This document shows positions 18,608 to 26,061 of a DNA stretch of 39,666 nt, piece by piece. The notes under the pieces were generated by a model. The model saw nothing but the letters and a program-made list of their open reading frames with translations. It searched no databases and had not been told where the DNA came from. Every line of letters starts with the position of its first letter. Positions within the stretch are counted from its first letter, which is position 1. The DNA comes from UBA9647 sp049522195 (lineage in GTDB: Bacteria > Bacteroidota > Ignavibacteria > UBA10030): the NCBI GenBank assembly GCA_049522195.1, contig JBEKOB010000035.1, forward strand, positions 1 through 39,666, read 5' to 3'. Made by a program: the position numbers and the translations under genes.

Positions 18608-19639
18608 CTACTTCACAAGAACCATCTTTCCCGTCGTTGCCTTCCCTTCAAACTCCAGTCGATAGATGTACATCCCGCTCGCAACGCTGCCAGCATAGAA
18701 CTCCGCGTCGAATGTTCCAGGCCCCTTCACTTCTTCTACCTCGGGGCCAACCCTTTGCCCCAACGCGTTGTAGAAATCGAGGAGCACCGAGCCGCGACGC
18801 GGCAGCGAATAGGTAATTGTCGTCCGGGTTCTGAATGGATTGGGATAGTTCTGATGAAGGACAAATTCCGCGGGGCTGCTCACATAGAGCTTCGTCGCAT
18901 TGTAGGCCAGTCGCTGATAGGTGGTTGCCTGAAACTGACTCAAACCTCCAAAATACGTCAGCCCTTCGGGGCTCGAACCATACAGCAGTGCATAGAACGT
19001 GCAGGCAGCAAGGTAGCTCCCGGCGGCTGACGGGTGGCTACCGTCGTCCTCCCAGAGCGGAGCAGACGGATTCTCCTGTAGCGCGAGCTTCCACGCCATT
19101 CCCACAGGGCAAAGGAGAGCTGAGAGTTCATTTGCTATTGCGGCGTACGCTGCATCGATCGTATCCTGCATCTGTGCGAAATCTCTGAACAGTGTGCTGC
19201 AGTATGGAGCGATACACAGCATCCCTCCATCCTTCCGTCCCCACGTCATGAAGAAGACTGTCTTTCCTCCTCTCAGCCTGATGAGTGAATCCAGCGATCG
19301 TGCCGCAGGGTACATGGAATTCTGCCTATAGAATTCTATGGTCGGGTAAATGCTTTGTTCCTGCAGGACGACGTAATTCCAGGGGCGGCTCATCAACGTA
19401 TTCAGCGTCGTCTGCAATGACCGGTGGAATTCAAGCGAATACCCGCCTCCAACACTCATCTGAACTTCGACGTTTTTCCCTGCGGCCTTCGACAGTTCTC
19501 CAAAGAGATCTGGCAAGTCGTAATAATACGTATAGCTGTTGCCAATAAAGAGCACTCGGGTTGTGTCGGCGGGCTCCGCCGATGCACGAGAAATGAAAAG
19601 CAGGAACGTCATGGCAGACAATCGGAAAGACGATTTCAC
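18608..19639 (-). CDS. T9SS-sorted SGNH/GDSL-like hydrolase
   Basis: A 343-residue secreted esterase-like protein. Signal peptide ends about ASAEP (residue 22). 'FIGNSYTYYYDL' carries the block I nucleophile (Ser35 in GNSYT), 'SVGGGYSLEFH' (about 62-72) is the oxyanion Gly block, and 'DDGSHPS' supplies the catalytic Asp199 and His202. The C-terminus is a T9SS type A sorting domain ('FVLHQNYPNPFRTRTTITY', final KMVLVK). The family includes carbohydrate acetyl-esterases and lipases; substrate cannot be assigned. The start is GTG 19639 with a weak ribosome site, or ATG 19612 (MTFLLFISRASA). It follows the repeat protein by 44 bases on the same strand, so they are probably co-transcribed. Confidence 0.85.
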   Translation of the reverse strand: MKSSFRLSAMTFLLFISRASAEPADTTRVLFIGNSYTYYYDLPDLFGELSKAAGKNVEVQMSVGGGYSLEFHRSLQTTLNTLMSRPWNYVVLQEQSIYPTIEFYRQNSMYPAARSLDSLIRLRGGKTVFFMTWGRKDGGMLCIAPYCSTLFRDFAQMQDTIDAAYAAIANELSALLCPVGMAWKLALQENPSAPLWEDDGSHPSAAGSYLAACTFYALLYGSSPEGLTYFGGLSQFQATTYQRLAYNATKLYVSSPAEFVLHQNYPNPFRTRTTITYSLPRRGSVLLDFYNALGQRVGPEVEEVKGPGTFDAEFYAGSVASGMYIYRLEFEGKATTGKMVLVK

Positions 19640-19683
19640 GGCCGGAAGTTTTGTTTGAGAAGGATCGTGAAACTAAAATGGTC

Positions 19684-21870
19684 TTACTTCAGAAGGATGA
19701 GTTTTTTCGTCTGGACGAAAGCGTTGCCCGATCCGCCAGCCGATGGACTGACAGTAATACGATAGAAGTAAGCGCCGCTGGGAGATCCTGAGGCATTCCA
19801 ATATACAGTATGTTCGCCTGGGGATTGCACTTCGTTCAGCAATGTAGCGACTTCCCTCCCGAGCACATCATAGACTCTGAGTGCGACGTAGCTGATAGCT
19901 GATAGCTGAAAACTGATCGCTGTCGTTGGGTTGAACGGATTCGGATAGTTCTGCTCAAGAGAAAACGCAACCGGAACACGCTGCGAGGGCTGATCCACTA
20001 CGCGTACTGGCAATCCCGGTGTCGGGCCAAGGATGGTTCCACCTTCCCCGGCGATGTACGCCCTCAAAGCTCCACTGAACGTGACGGCGTTGAGTGCGCT
20101 GAACGATCCCCCAGATTCCGTCTTCCAGGTAATACCTCCATCGCTAGTCCGCAGAATGGTCATGCTATCGCCTGCAGCCACACCGGTGCTCGCATCAGCC
20201 AACCAGACGCCACGAAGGGCATTCAGCGTTCCACTTGTTCGTGTGCTCCAGGTGGCACCTCCATCTGTCGTGCGCAGGATTGTTCCTTTTTCTCCCACGA
20301 CAATACCGAGCGACGCGGAGGCGTACGACACGCTGTAAAGCGTGGCAACCGTCCCGCTCGATGTCTCATCCCAGGTAAGGCCCGCATTTGTCGATCGAAG
20401 GATGAAGCCACTGTCTCCCACCGCAGTCGCCTTATTTACATCACTGAAGGATACCGCGCGGAGCCAGCGTTTGTAATCGATCGCGAGACGCGTCCAGCCA
20501 ACCGCGTTATCCGTCGTGCGACAGATCAAGGCCCTGATCCCGGGATCACTCAGGCTAATAAGAGTGTCCTTCTTGCCAACGGTCACCCCCGTGAGACGAT
20601 CAGAAAAAGCCACACCCGAGAGCCAAAAGACTGTCGACTTGCCAAAAGATAATGGCGGATTCTTGATCGTTTGATCAATCCACACTGCTCCCGCGTTCGT
20701 CGTCCGAAGGAGTGTCCCATACATTCCGACGGCAACAGCTGTGTTTGCATCGGTGAAGGTGATTCCCTGGAGATCTGCAGTCGCTCCACTGGTTTGTTGG
20801 TTCCAGGATTCACCGCCGTCGGTTGTGCGAAGGATAGTGCCTTGATATCCGACTGTTATCCCGTTCGCCTGATCCGTGAACCGGACTCCATAGAGAGGCA
20901 CCCGGATTCCAGGAGTCGTCAGTGCCCAGGTTGATCCACCGTCCGTCGTTCGGTACACGACCCCATACGAGCCAACGAGAGTGCCAAAATTCGTATTCGC
21001 GAACGATATCCCCATGAACCACGCGCTCGTGCTCGTGGTCTGCACATTCCACGCAGCACCACCGTTCGTGGTGCGGAGAATAATTCCACTTTCTCCTCCT
21101 ATGGTGCCCGTTGAAGAATCCGAAAACGAAACCGCACTCAGGTGCGTAACAGTCCCGCTCGACTGAGAGGACCAGTTGGCACCGCCATTCGTGGTTCGTA
21201 GGATTGTTCCGAACTCTCCGACAGCGGTTCCCGTATTCACGCTCGAGAAGGCAACGCCAAAAAGACGCTCCGTTCCAGCCCTCTGGCGCTTCCACTCTGC
21301 ACCACCGTTCGTCGTTCGATAGATTGTGCCTGATGATCCAACAAACGTCCCGACAGTGGCATTCAAGAACGAAATCGAGTAGATCGTACTCGCCGGACCT
21401 CCGAATTGCGTGACCCAAGATTGCCCGCCATCGGTCGTCCTGAGGATGGTCCCTGCATCTCCCACGATCGTCCCCGTATTCGCATCGACAAATGCTGCTG
21501 CGTACAATGTGTTCAAAGTCCCGCTGAATAGCGGAAGCCACGTCGAACCCCCATTCGTTGTCCGCAAAACAGTCCCGCCTTCACCGACAACAACACCATT
21601 GGAAGCATCGAGAAACGCCACACCGTATAGGTTATATGAAACGCCTGTCGGCTGGACTGTCCAAGTAGTTCCGCCATTTGTCGATTTGAGGACTGTCCCC
21701 TGATCGCCTACAGCAACAATGAGGCTCGAGCTGATCGTTTGGACGGCCTTCAAATGGTTTCCCCTTGGAAGAGGGTTTTGCCAGAACCATGTTTGCTGGG
21801 CAGTGAGAGTGCTCGAAATGAGAAGTAGTCCGGCGAGGATGGACAGTACGCGGGGTGATGTCTTTTTCAT
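19684..21870 (-). CDS. Ycf48/BNR-repeat propeller protein with T9SS sorting domain
   Basis: A 728-residue secreted protein. ATG 21870 is chosen over the longer frame because MKKTSPRVLSILAGLLLI begins the signal peptide. It contains about 13 repeats of a 40-44 residue unit with the hallmark 'RTTNGGxxW', preceded by 'G..VG..GTIL' (Ycf48-like/BNR family), probably two stacked seven-bladed propellers. Blades 9 to 11 are the most divergent (for example 'RTTDNAVGW'). The C-terminus is a T9SS type A domain ('LEQNYPNPFNPTTAISF', 'LRVYDVLGREVATLLNEV', final KKLILLK). Despite the Ycf48 name, nothing here links it to photosystem assembly; an adhesion or glycan-binding role is plausible (inference). Confidence 0.88.
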   Translation of the reverse strand: MKKTSPRVLSILAGLLLISSTLTAQQTWFWQNPLPRGNHLKAVQTISSSLIVAVGDQGTVLKSTNGGTTWTVQPTGVSYNLYGVAFLDASNGVVVGEGGTVLRTTNGGSTWLPLFSGTLNTLYAAAFVDANTGTIVGDAGTILRTTDGGQSWVTQFGGPASTIYSISFLNATVGTFVGSSGTIYRTTNGGAEWKRQRAGTERLFGVAFSSVNTGTAVGEFGTILRTTNGGANWSSQSSGTVTHLSAVSFSDSSTGTIGGESGIILRTTNGGAAWNVQTTSTSAWFMGISFANTNFGTLVGSYGVVYRTTDGGSTWALTTPGIRVPLYGVRFTDQANGITVGYQGTILRTTDGGESWNQQTSGATADLQGITFTDANTAVAVGMYGTLLRTTNAGAVWIDQTIKNPPLSFGKSTVFWLSGVAFSDRLTGVTVGKKDTLISLSDPGIRALICRTTDNAVGWTRLAIDYKRWLRAVSFSDVNKATAVGDSGFILRSTNAGLTWDETSSGTVATLYSVSYASASLGIVVGEKGTILRTTDGGATWSTRTSGTLNALRGVWLADASTGVAAGDSMTILRTSDGGITWKTESGGSFSALNAVTFSGALRAYIAGEGGTILGPTPGLPVRVVDQPSQRVPVAFSLEQNYPNPFNPTTAISFQLSAISYVALRVYDVLGREVATLLNEVQSPGEHTVYWNASGSPSGAYFYRITVSPSAGGSGNAFVQTKKLILLK

Positions 21871-22163
21871 GGTTGTCCGATCATGGGGACTTCTTGAAAC
21901 GCACAACGCACCATCGGTCGATCCTGTGTTCGGAATGTACTCATTTGAATCTCAAAATCAATTGTTCAGAATTGGGGGAATCCTCCACCGAAGTGGATCT
22001 AGACATGAAAAAAGCAGTTGCAAATCGGTGTGGATTTTGATATATTTATTTTTACAATTTGAGTTCAGTTAAGCGATTTTTCTCGATGTGAAGGTCGCCC
22101 CTCGACTCGTCCGCCAAGAAAGCGGCGGAACTCGCTCGGGGTTCTCAATGTCTCAAAACACCA

Positions 22164-22238
22164 GGGGTCGTAGCTCAGTTTGGTTAGAGCGCCTGCCTGT
22201 CACGCAGGAGGTCGCGAGTTCGAGTCTCGTCGGCCCCG
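22164..22238 (+). tRNA. tRNA-Asp (anticodon GTC)
   Basis: Complete cloverleaf of 75 bases: acceptor GGGGTCG with CGGCCCC (one G-U), D-arm GCTC/GAGC, anticodon stem CCTGC/GCAGG with loop CTGTCAC (anticodon GTC), variable loop, T-stem GCGAG/CTCGT region with TTCGAGT, discriminator G. CCA is not encoded. The region 21907-22163 upstream is AT-rich near 22030-22070 and probably holds the promoter. Partial copies of its 3' half follow downstream. Confidence 0.95.
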
Positions 22239-22239
22239 C

Positions 22240-22277
22240 AAAATGAAAACGCCCCGCTTTGGGGCGTTTTTCATTTT
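22240..22277 (+). terminator. Terminator of tRNA-Asp
   Basis: GCCCC/GGGGC core stem flanked by A-rich and T-rich arms (aaaatgaaaac paired with gtttttcatttt), loop GCTTT. It starts two bases after the tRNA and works in both orientations. Confidence 0.85.
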
Positions 22278-22292
22278 GCCATAGACGATGGA

Positions 22293-22338
22293 CTATGTCT
22301 CGCCTGCCCCGACGCTTTAGGTCGGGGTCGGCCCCGCA
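22293..22338 (+). repeat. Remnant of the tRNA-Asp 3' end with inserted hairpin (copy A)
   Basis: gtctcg (22297-22302) and tcggccccgca (22328-22338) match the end of tRNA-Asp (22224-22229 and 22230-22240), but a 25-base segment holding a 7-bp hairpin (22307-22327) separates them. The leading 14-mer ctatgtctcgcctg recurs exactly at 22735-22748. Confidence 0.7.
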
Positions 22339-22339
22339 C

Positions 22340-22368
22340 AAAGCCCTCCCCCAAAATGGAGGGCTTTT
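22340..22368 (+). terminator. Terminator-like hairpin after tRNA remnant copy A
   Basis: 10-bp stem AAAGCCCTCC/GGAGGGCTTT with eight-base loop, followed by one more T. Same position relative to the tRNA 3' remnant as the true tRNA terminator has to tRNA-Asp, but with an unrelated stem sequence. Confidence 0.65.
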
Positions 22369-22382
22369 CATTTCATCGATGC

Positions 22383-22652
22383 ATGCCACATTATGCCTAT
22401 ATCATCCGAAGCGACCGCGACGGGTCCTTTTACGCCGGCTCGTCACACGACCCTGTTCTCAGATGTCAACGGCATAATGAAGGCTGGACTCGCTCCACGA
22501 AAGGCAAAGGACCTTGGAGAGTCGTCTGGATTCGGGAATTCTCAACAAAGGCCGAAGCTCTCCAGTTCGAACGACTTATCAAGAAGATGAAGAGTAGAGC
22601 GTTCATAGAGAGGCTAATTCGTGACGCAGGAGGTCGTCCCGATGGCCGATAG
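22383..22652 (+). CDS. Small GIY-YIG nuclease
   Basis: An 89-residue single-domain GIY-YIG protein: 'YAYIIRSDRDGSFYAGSSHD' carries the paired Tyr/Ile and the Gly-Ser motif, followed by a conserved Arg and 'ALQFERLIKKMKSRAF' (the Glu-containing helix). ATG 22383 is preferred over 22356, because the extra N-terminal residues come from the upstream hairpin. Standalone GIY-YIG proteins are common in Bacteroidota and relatives, often beside tRNA genes; their role (repair, homing or mobile-element nuclease) is unclear. The last codons, encoding 'RDAGGRPDGR', lie inside a sequence copied from the 3' half of tRNA-Asp, so the C-terminus may be an accident of insertion. Confidence 0.82.
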   Translation: MPHYAYIIRSDRDGSFYAGSSHDPVLRCQRHNEGWTRSTKGKGPWRVVWIREFSTKAEALQFERLIKKMKSRAFIERLIRDAGGRPDGR

Positions 22653-22680
22653 GCCATCGGGAAGTCTTGTCGGCCCCGCA
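22621..22680 (+). repeat. tRNA-Asp 3'-half duplicate with T-loop replaced by a 26-nt palindrome (copy B)
   Basis: 22621-22636 matches tRNA 22199-22214 at 15 of 16 bases (anticodon stem, variable loop, start of T-stem). 22663-22680 matches tRNA 22223-22240 at 17 of 18 bases. Between them, eight tRNA bases (22215-22222) are replaced by a perfect 26-nt hairpin (22637-22662; 11-bp stem, GATA loop). It overlaps the 3' end of the GIY-YIG gene. Confidence 0.85.
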
Positions 22681-22687
22681 GAAAAAG

Positions 22688-22717
22688 ATGCCCCCAGCCT
22701 TGGTGGGCATTTTTTTT
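22688..22717 (+). terminator. Terminator after GIY-YIG gene and tRNA copy B
   Basis: Nine-bp stem (ATGCCC plus CCA with TGG plus GGGCAT, one bulged T) followed by eight T residues. Plus-strand terminator of the GIY-YIG transcript. Confidence 0.8.
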
Positions 22718-22734
22718 GTATCGTTCCGAAGTGT

Positions 22735-22784
22735 CTATGTCTCGCCTGTCCCGTTGATCGCTAGATCGACGGGATCGGCCCCAC
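22735..22784 (+). repeat. Degraded tRNA 3'-end remnant with 26-nt hairpin (copy C)
   Basis: Begins with the 14-mer shared with copy A, then a 26-nt hairpin at 22749-22774 (11 pairs including one G-T, loop GCTA), the same length and same TCCCG/CGGGA ends as the one in copy B. It is followed by tcggcccc from the tRNA acceptor end before similarity is lost. Confidence 0.65.
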
Positions 22785-23101
22785 GAATGAAGACACTCCT
22801 TCCTTCTGGTTTTTTCTATGTCCGTCCGAAGGGGCATCTTTAGCCAGTCGATACCATCGCAATATCTGCTAGATCCGTCTGCAAAAACTCCACCATCAGT
22901 AGCCTCGAGTCGCCTAGACCATCCTTGACGTCCTTCCTAATCGCTCACCATATCAGCCTGCAATTCGATCAATCAACCACCATTTCGCAGATTCTCTCAG
23001 TTCTCCCAGTTCGCAGGTTTTTCGCTTGCCCTTCACTTCAAAGGTTCCTATTTTCTCAAGCCCCTGCACCGTCCCTGATAATCACCGATCTGGAGAATTG
23101 A
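22785..23101. other. Intergenic region
   Basis: About 315 bases with no supported gene. It presumably contains the promoter of the ligase gene that begins at 23102; the only clear element is the GGAG ribosome site just before that start. Confidence 0.4.
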
Positions 23102-24625
23102 ATGATACTTCATCACCAATTCATTCGCATCGCTAAACAGTACGAAAACAAGCTGGCTATCGTCGATAGGACGCTCAACCGCAAGGTCTCGTACAAACGG
23201 GCATTGATTAGTTCGCTCATTCTGGCAGGCAAATTCCAGAAGTACCCTGCCGGTTTTCTTGGCATAATGCTCCCCAACTCCGCCGGCTCCGTCCTCTCCA
23301 TTCTGGCGACATTGATGAGCGGTCGTGTTCCAGTCATGATCAATTATTCTACGGGTGCGGCTGCGAATTGTGATTTCGCTCAGAAGAAATGCGCTTTCAA
23401 GACGATCATCACGTCGAGAGCCCTTTGTGAGAAAATCGGCTGCCCCCACGTCGACGGAATGGTGTATCTCGAAGATGTGATGAAATCGGTCAATATCCTG
23501 GACAAGATCAGAACTGCCTTCAGGGCCGGACGCCCTGCTGACCGGATAATAAAGAGCATCCACGGTGGGTCGGAAGACGATACGCTGCTCATCCTCTTTA
23601 CAAGCGGGAGCGAGAAGGAACCAAAGGGGGTTCAGCTTACACATCGAAACATCAGCCAGAACTACGAGAGCCTTATCAAGGCATTCGCGTTTACAGCAGA
23701 TGACATCTTCCTGGCGAACCTTCCGTACTTCCACGTCTTTGGCCAAACGGCAAATCTCTGGGTCCCTCTTGCGGTCGGCATGACGCTCGTGACCTACGCA
23801 AACCCGCTCGACTTCAAAACTGTCGCTGACATCATTCGTGAAGAAAAGTGCACTCTGGTGACAGGAACGCCGACATTCTTCTGGGGTTATCTCAGAGCGT
23901 CGAAACCGGGAGATTTCGCAACCGCACGAATCCTTCTGAGCGGCGCCGACAAGTGCCCTGACGCTTTGCGAAAGGGGTTCATGGAAAAACATGGAAAGGT
24001 CTTGTTAGAGGCATACGGAACGACTGAGACAAGCCCGGCGATAACGGTCAATACTCTTGAATTCAATCGACCGGGAAGCGTGGGAAGACCAATCGAGGGC
24101 GTCCAGGTCAGGTTGGAGAATTACGAAACTGGCGAACCGTGCGCCGTTGGAGACATCGGCAAGATCCTTGTCAAGGGTGACAATGTGATGAAGGGTTACT
24201 TCGACGACTTTGAGCAGACGTCTCTGAGCATCAGGCATGGATGGTACGATACGGGAGACATGGGCTACCTTGACGCCGATGGCTACCTCTGGCACGTCGG
24301 GCGCTTAAAGAGGTTCCTCAAAGTCGGAGGCGAGATGGTATCGTTGATCAAGGTGGAGGACATTCTTGAGAAACTCCTCCCCCCCGATGTTGAGTGCTGT
24401 GTCGTTGAAGTTCCTGATGCCCTCCGCGGCGCGAGAATCGTCGCCGCAGTCACGCGTCCGATTGACGACAAAGCGATGCTGAAACAAATGGCTGAGCACC
24501 TGCCAAACATCTCCTTACCGAGCAAGTTTGTGGTGGTCCCCGAGATGCCGAAAACAGGAAGTGGCAAGATCGACTTCCGCACCATTACCGACAAGGTGCG
24601 CGATATCGTACAGTCACTGAAGTAG
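23102..24625 (+). CDS. AMP-forming acyl-CoA/acyl-ACP synthetase-like ligase
   Basis: A 507-residue ANL-superfamily adenylating enzyme of full length. Motifs in order: P-loop 'LFTSGSEKEPKGVQLTHRN' (165-183), 'NLPYFHVFGQT' (206-216), A5 'LLEAYGTTETSPAI' (about 299-312), A7 'WYDTGDMGYLDADGYLWHVG' (about 380-399), hinge 'RLKRFLKVGGEMVS' and the catalytic Lys489 in 'KTGSGKIDFR'. It resembles the acyl-ACP synthetase half of Aas and long-chain acyl-CoA ligases, so fatty-acid activation at the membrane is likely. ATG 23102 has GGAG six to seven bases upstream. Single gene, convergent with the OmpA gene. Substrate specificity cannot be read from sequence. Confidence 0.9.
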   Translation: MILHHQFIRIAKQYENKLAIVDRTLNRKVSYKRALISSLILAGKFQKYPAGFLGIMLPNSAGSVLSILATLMSGRVPVMINYSTGAAANCDFAQKKCAFKTIITSRALCEKIGCPHVDGMVYLEDVMKSVNILDKIRTAFRAGRPADRIIKSIHGGSEDDTLLILFTSGSEKEPKGVQLTHRNISQNYESLIKAFAFTADDIFLANLPYFHVFGQTANLWVPLAVGMTLVTYANPLDFKTVADIIREEKCTLVTGTPTFFWGYLRASKPGDFATARILLSGADKCPDALRKGFMEKHGKVLLEAYGTTETSPAITVNTLEFNRPGSVGRPIEGVQVRLENYETGEPCAVGDIGKILVKGDNVMKGYFDDFEQTSLSIRHGWYDTGDMGYLDADGYLWHVGRLKRFLKVGGEMVSLIKVEDILEKLLPPDVECCVVEVPDALRGARIVAAVTRPIDDKAMLKQMAEHLPNISLPSKFVVVPEMPKTGSGKIDFRTITDKVRDIVQSLK

Positions 24626-24718
24626 ATTATCAGACAACGCCGCTAGCCCAGATGTTCTGCAGGAGCCCCTCGAACACTCGGGGAGCACGATCGGCAGACC
24701 CTCCTAGCTGGTACGAAA

Positions 24719-24750
24719 AAAGAAGAGCCCCAATGACGGGGCTCTTCTTT
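24719..24750. terminator. Bidirectional Rho-independent terminator
   Basis: Thirteen-bp perfect stem (24719-24731 with 24738-24750) around AAGAAGAGCCCC/GGGGCTCTTCTT, six-base loop. The stem ends in T-rich sequence on the plus strand, and the minus-strand reading continues into TTTTTCG, so it can serve both the ligase gene and the convergent OmpA gene. Confidence 0.9.
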
Positions 24751-24794
24751 GCAGCCTCTCTCTTCCAAGCATCTGATTCGAACACCAGAACGAA

Positions 24795-25643
24795 TTATTT
24801 CTTCACCAATTCAACACGACGGTTTTTCGCCCGCCCTTCTTCGCTTCTGTTATCAGCAACAGGTCGATCCTGTCCAAAACCTGCAGCACTCAACCGCGAT
24901 CCCTGTATGCCCGCCTTTGTCAACGCGCCGACAACCGACCTGGCTCTTTCCTCTGATAGCTTCAGGTTGCTCTTGGCATCGCCGACATTGTCTGTATGAC
25001 CTTCCACACTGAGTTTGAGATCGGCATTGTCCTTGAGCAATTGGACAATCTGTTCGACAATGGGCTCCGATTCTGGCTTGATGGTGGATTTTCCTGTGTC
25101 AAAGTGAATATCGAGAGCAATGAAACCATTCTTGTTGATGGCATCGAGCATATCCGAAGCGGCGATATCCTGGCGCATAAGCTGCTTCTCAACCACCGTG
25201 ACGTAATACTCATCCCCCATTGACCACACATCCGTCCAGACTTCCACGTTCTCACGGACTATGATGGCTGTGAGCACCTCCCGATTGTATCGGTTGTCTT
25301 CGTACAGCTCTGTTCTTCCTTCGAAGAGGATCTTGCCGCCGATTTTCTTGATAGCATTTGAGTAGTTGCGGCGGATCTGCAGCTCACTGGGTTTGGGATT
25401 GAGCGACTCCTTTGGAGAATAGATCACAATATTCACCTTCCCTTCGATGGTGACCAGTTTCTTCCCGTCGAAGAACTTGTGCGCATCAAATTCTTTCGTT
25501 TCGGCCTTCGAGATGTAGTACCCCGTCATCCGGTTGAACAGAGCAGGGTCTTTTGTCCCCGGTTCATCCTCTTGGGCAAATCCTTTCGAAAGGAGAAGGA
25601 ACAGCGCCGTAAAAAACAATGCGGCATATCGCGTGCGAGGCAT
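24795..25643 (-). CDS. OmpA-family outer-membrane/peptidoglycan-binding protein
   Basis: A 282-residue protein with a signal peptide (cleavage about residue 23, after GFAQ). The N-terminal 150 residues are a beta-rich domain of unknown family ('MTGYYISKAETKEFDAHKF'). The C-terminal OmpA domain (about 172-282) is complete: 'IHFDTGKSTIKPES', 'LSVEGHTDNVGDAKSN' with the meso-DAP-binding Asp, 'LSEERARSVV' and 'RAKNRRVELVKK'. The N-terminal domain plus OmpA layout is common in Bacteroidota and relatives. AAAGGA lies about nine bases before ATG 25643. It ends at the bidirectional terminator shared with the ligase gene. Confidence 0.9.
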   Translation of the reverse strand: MPRTRYAALFFTALFLLLSKGFAQEDEPGTKDPALFNRMTGYYISKAETKEFDAHKFFDGKKLVTIEGKVNIVIYSPKESLNPKPSELQIRRNYSNAIKKIGGKILFEGRTELYEDNRYNREVLTAIIVRENVEVWTDVWSMGDEYYVTVVEKQLMRQDIAASDMLDAINKNGFIALDIHFDTGKSTIKPESEPIVEQIVQLLKDNADLKLSVEGHTDNVGDAKSNLKLSEERARSVVGALTKAGIQGSRLSAAGFGQDRPVADNRSEEGRAKNRRVELVKK

Positions 25644-26061
25644 GGGATGGGTCCTTTCAATTTTCTGAAGGTTTGACAGTGCTGGAGAGTAGAATCGCGT
25701 TTCTCAACTGCAGGCGATTCTCCGCAGGCACAACGTGCTGTCAATATAGGAGTGAGAATCCCGAGATTCAAGCACCTCAATCCGAAAGATCTATGAGAAT
25801 TATCTCTCTCAAAAGCCTTTTCCTATGCCGAAACTTACACACCTCTTCTTTGTGATGAACGAGAGAAAGAGATGTCCACAATCGGAAATGCCAACTCCTC
25901 CACACTCGTCTTTTCTACAGATTTGTTTCATAGACTAGATCCATCAAAGCACCTGCAGCCTTCCAACCCTGCACCTGGCAAGACAACGAGGTTCTGAGGA
26001 CACAAGCGGGGTTGGCATTCGCGGACATAAATCGCACATGCGCTTCCGACTCTATCCTTTG
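25644..26061. other. Intergenic region between STAND and OmpA genes
   Basis: About 420 bases with no supported gene. It should contain the OmpA promoter and the 3' end of the STAND operon transcript. I saw no clear terminator stem after the STAND stop. Confidence 0.4.

Noticed and set aside
20810..21541. Alternative-frame 243-codon ORF inside the Ycf48-repeat gene
   Set aside because: Off-frame translation of the repeats, rich in Arg, Trp and Cys; the repeat frame is the real one.
20000..21750. CRISPR-like periodicity
   Set aside because: The repeated pattern is the coding repeat of propeller blades, with degenerate DNA and no spacer structure; no CRISPR array was seen anywhere.
19684..21870. 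Photosystem II assembly factor
   Set aside because: The Ycf48-like repeat is a general propeller unit; the T9SS sorting domain points to a secreted protein.
22153..22389. Minus-strand ORF across tRNA-Asp ('GPTRLELATSCVTGRRSNQ')
   Set aside because: A well-known spurious translation of the antisense strand of tRNA genes.
23048..23992. Minus-strand open frame of 314 codons opposite the ligase gene
   Set aside because: Antisense to a full-length ANL ligase with all motifs; composition not protein-like.
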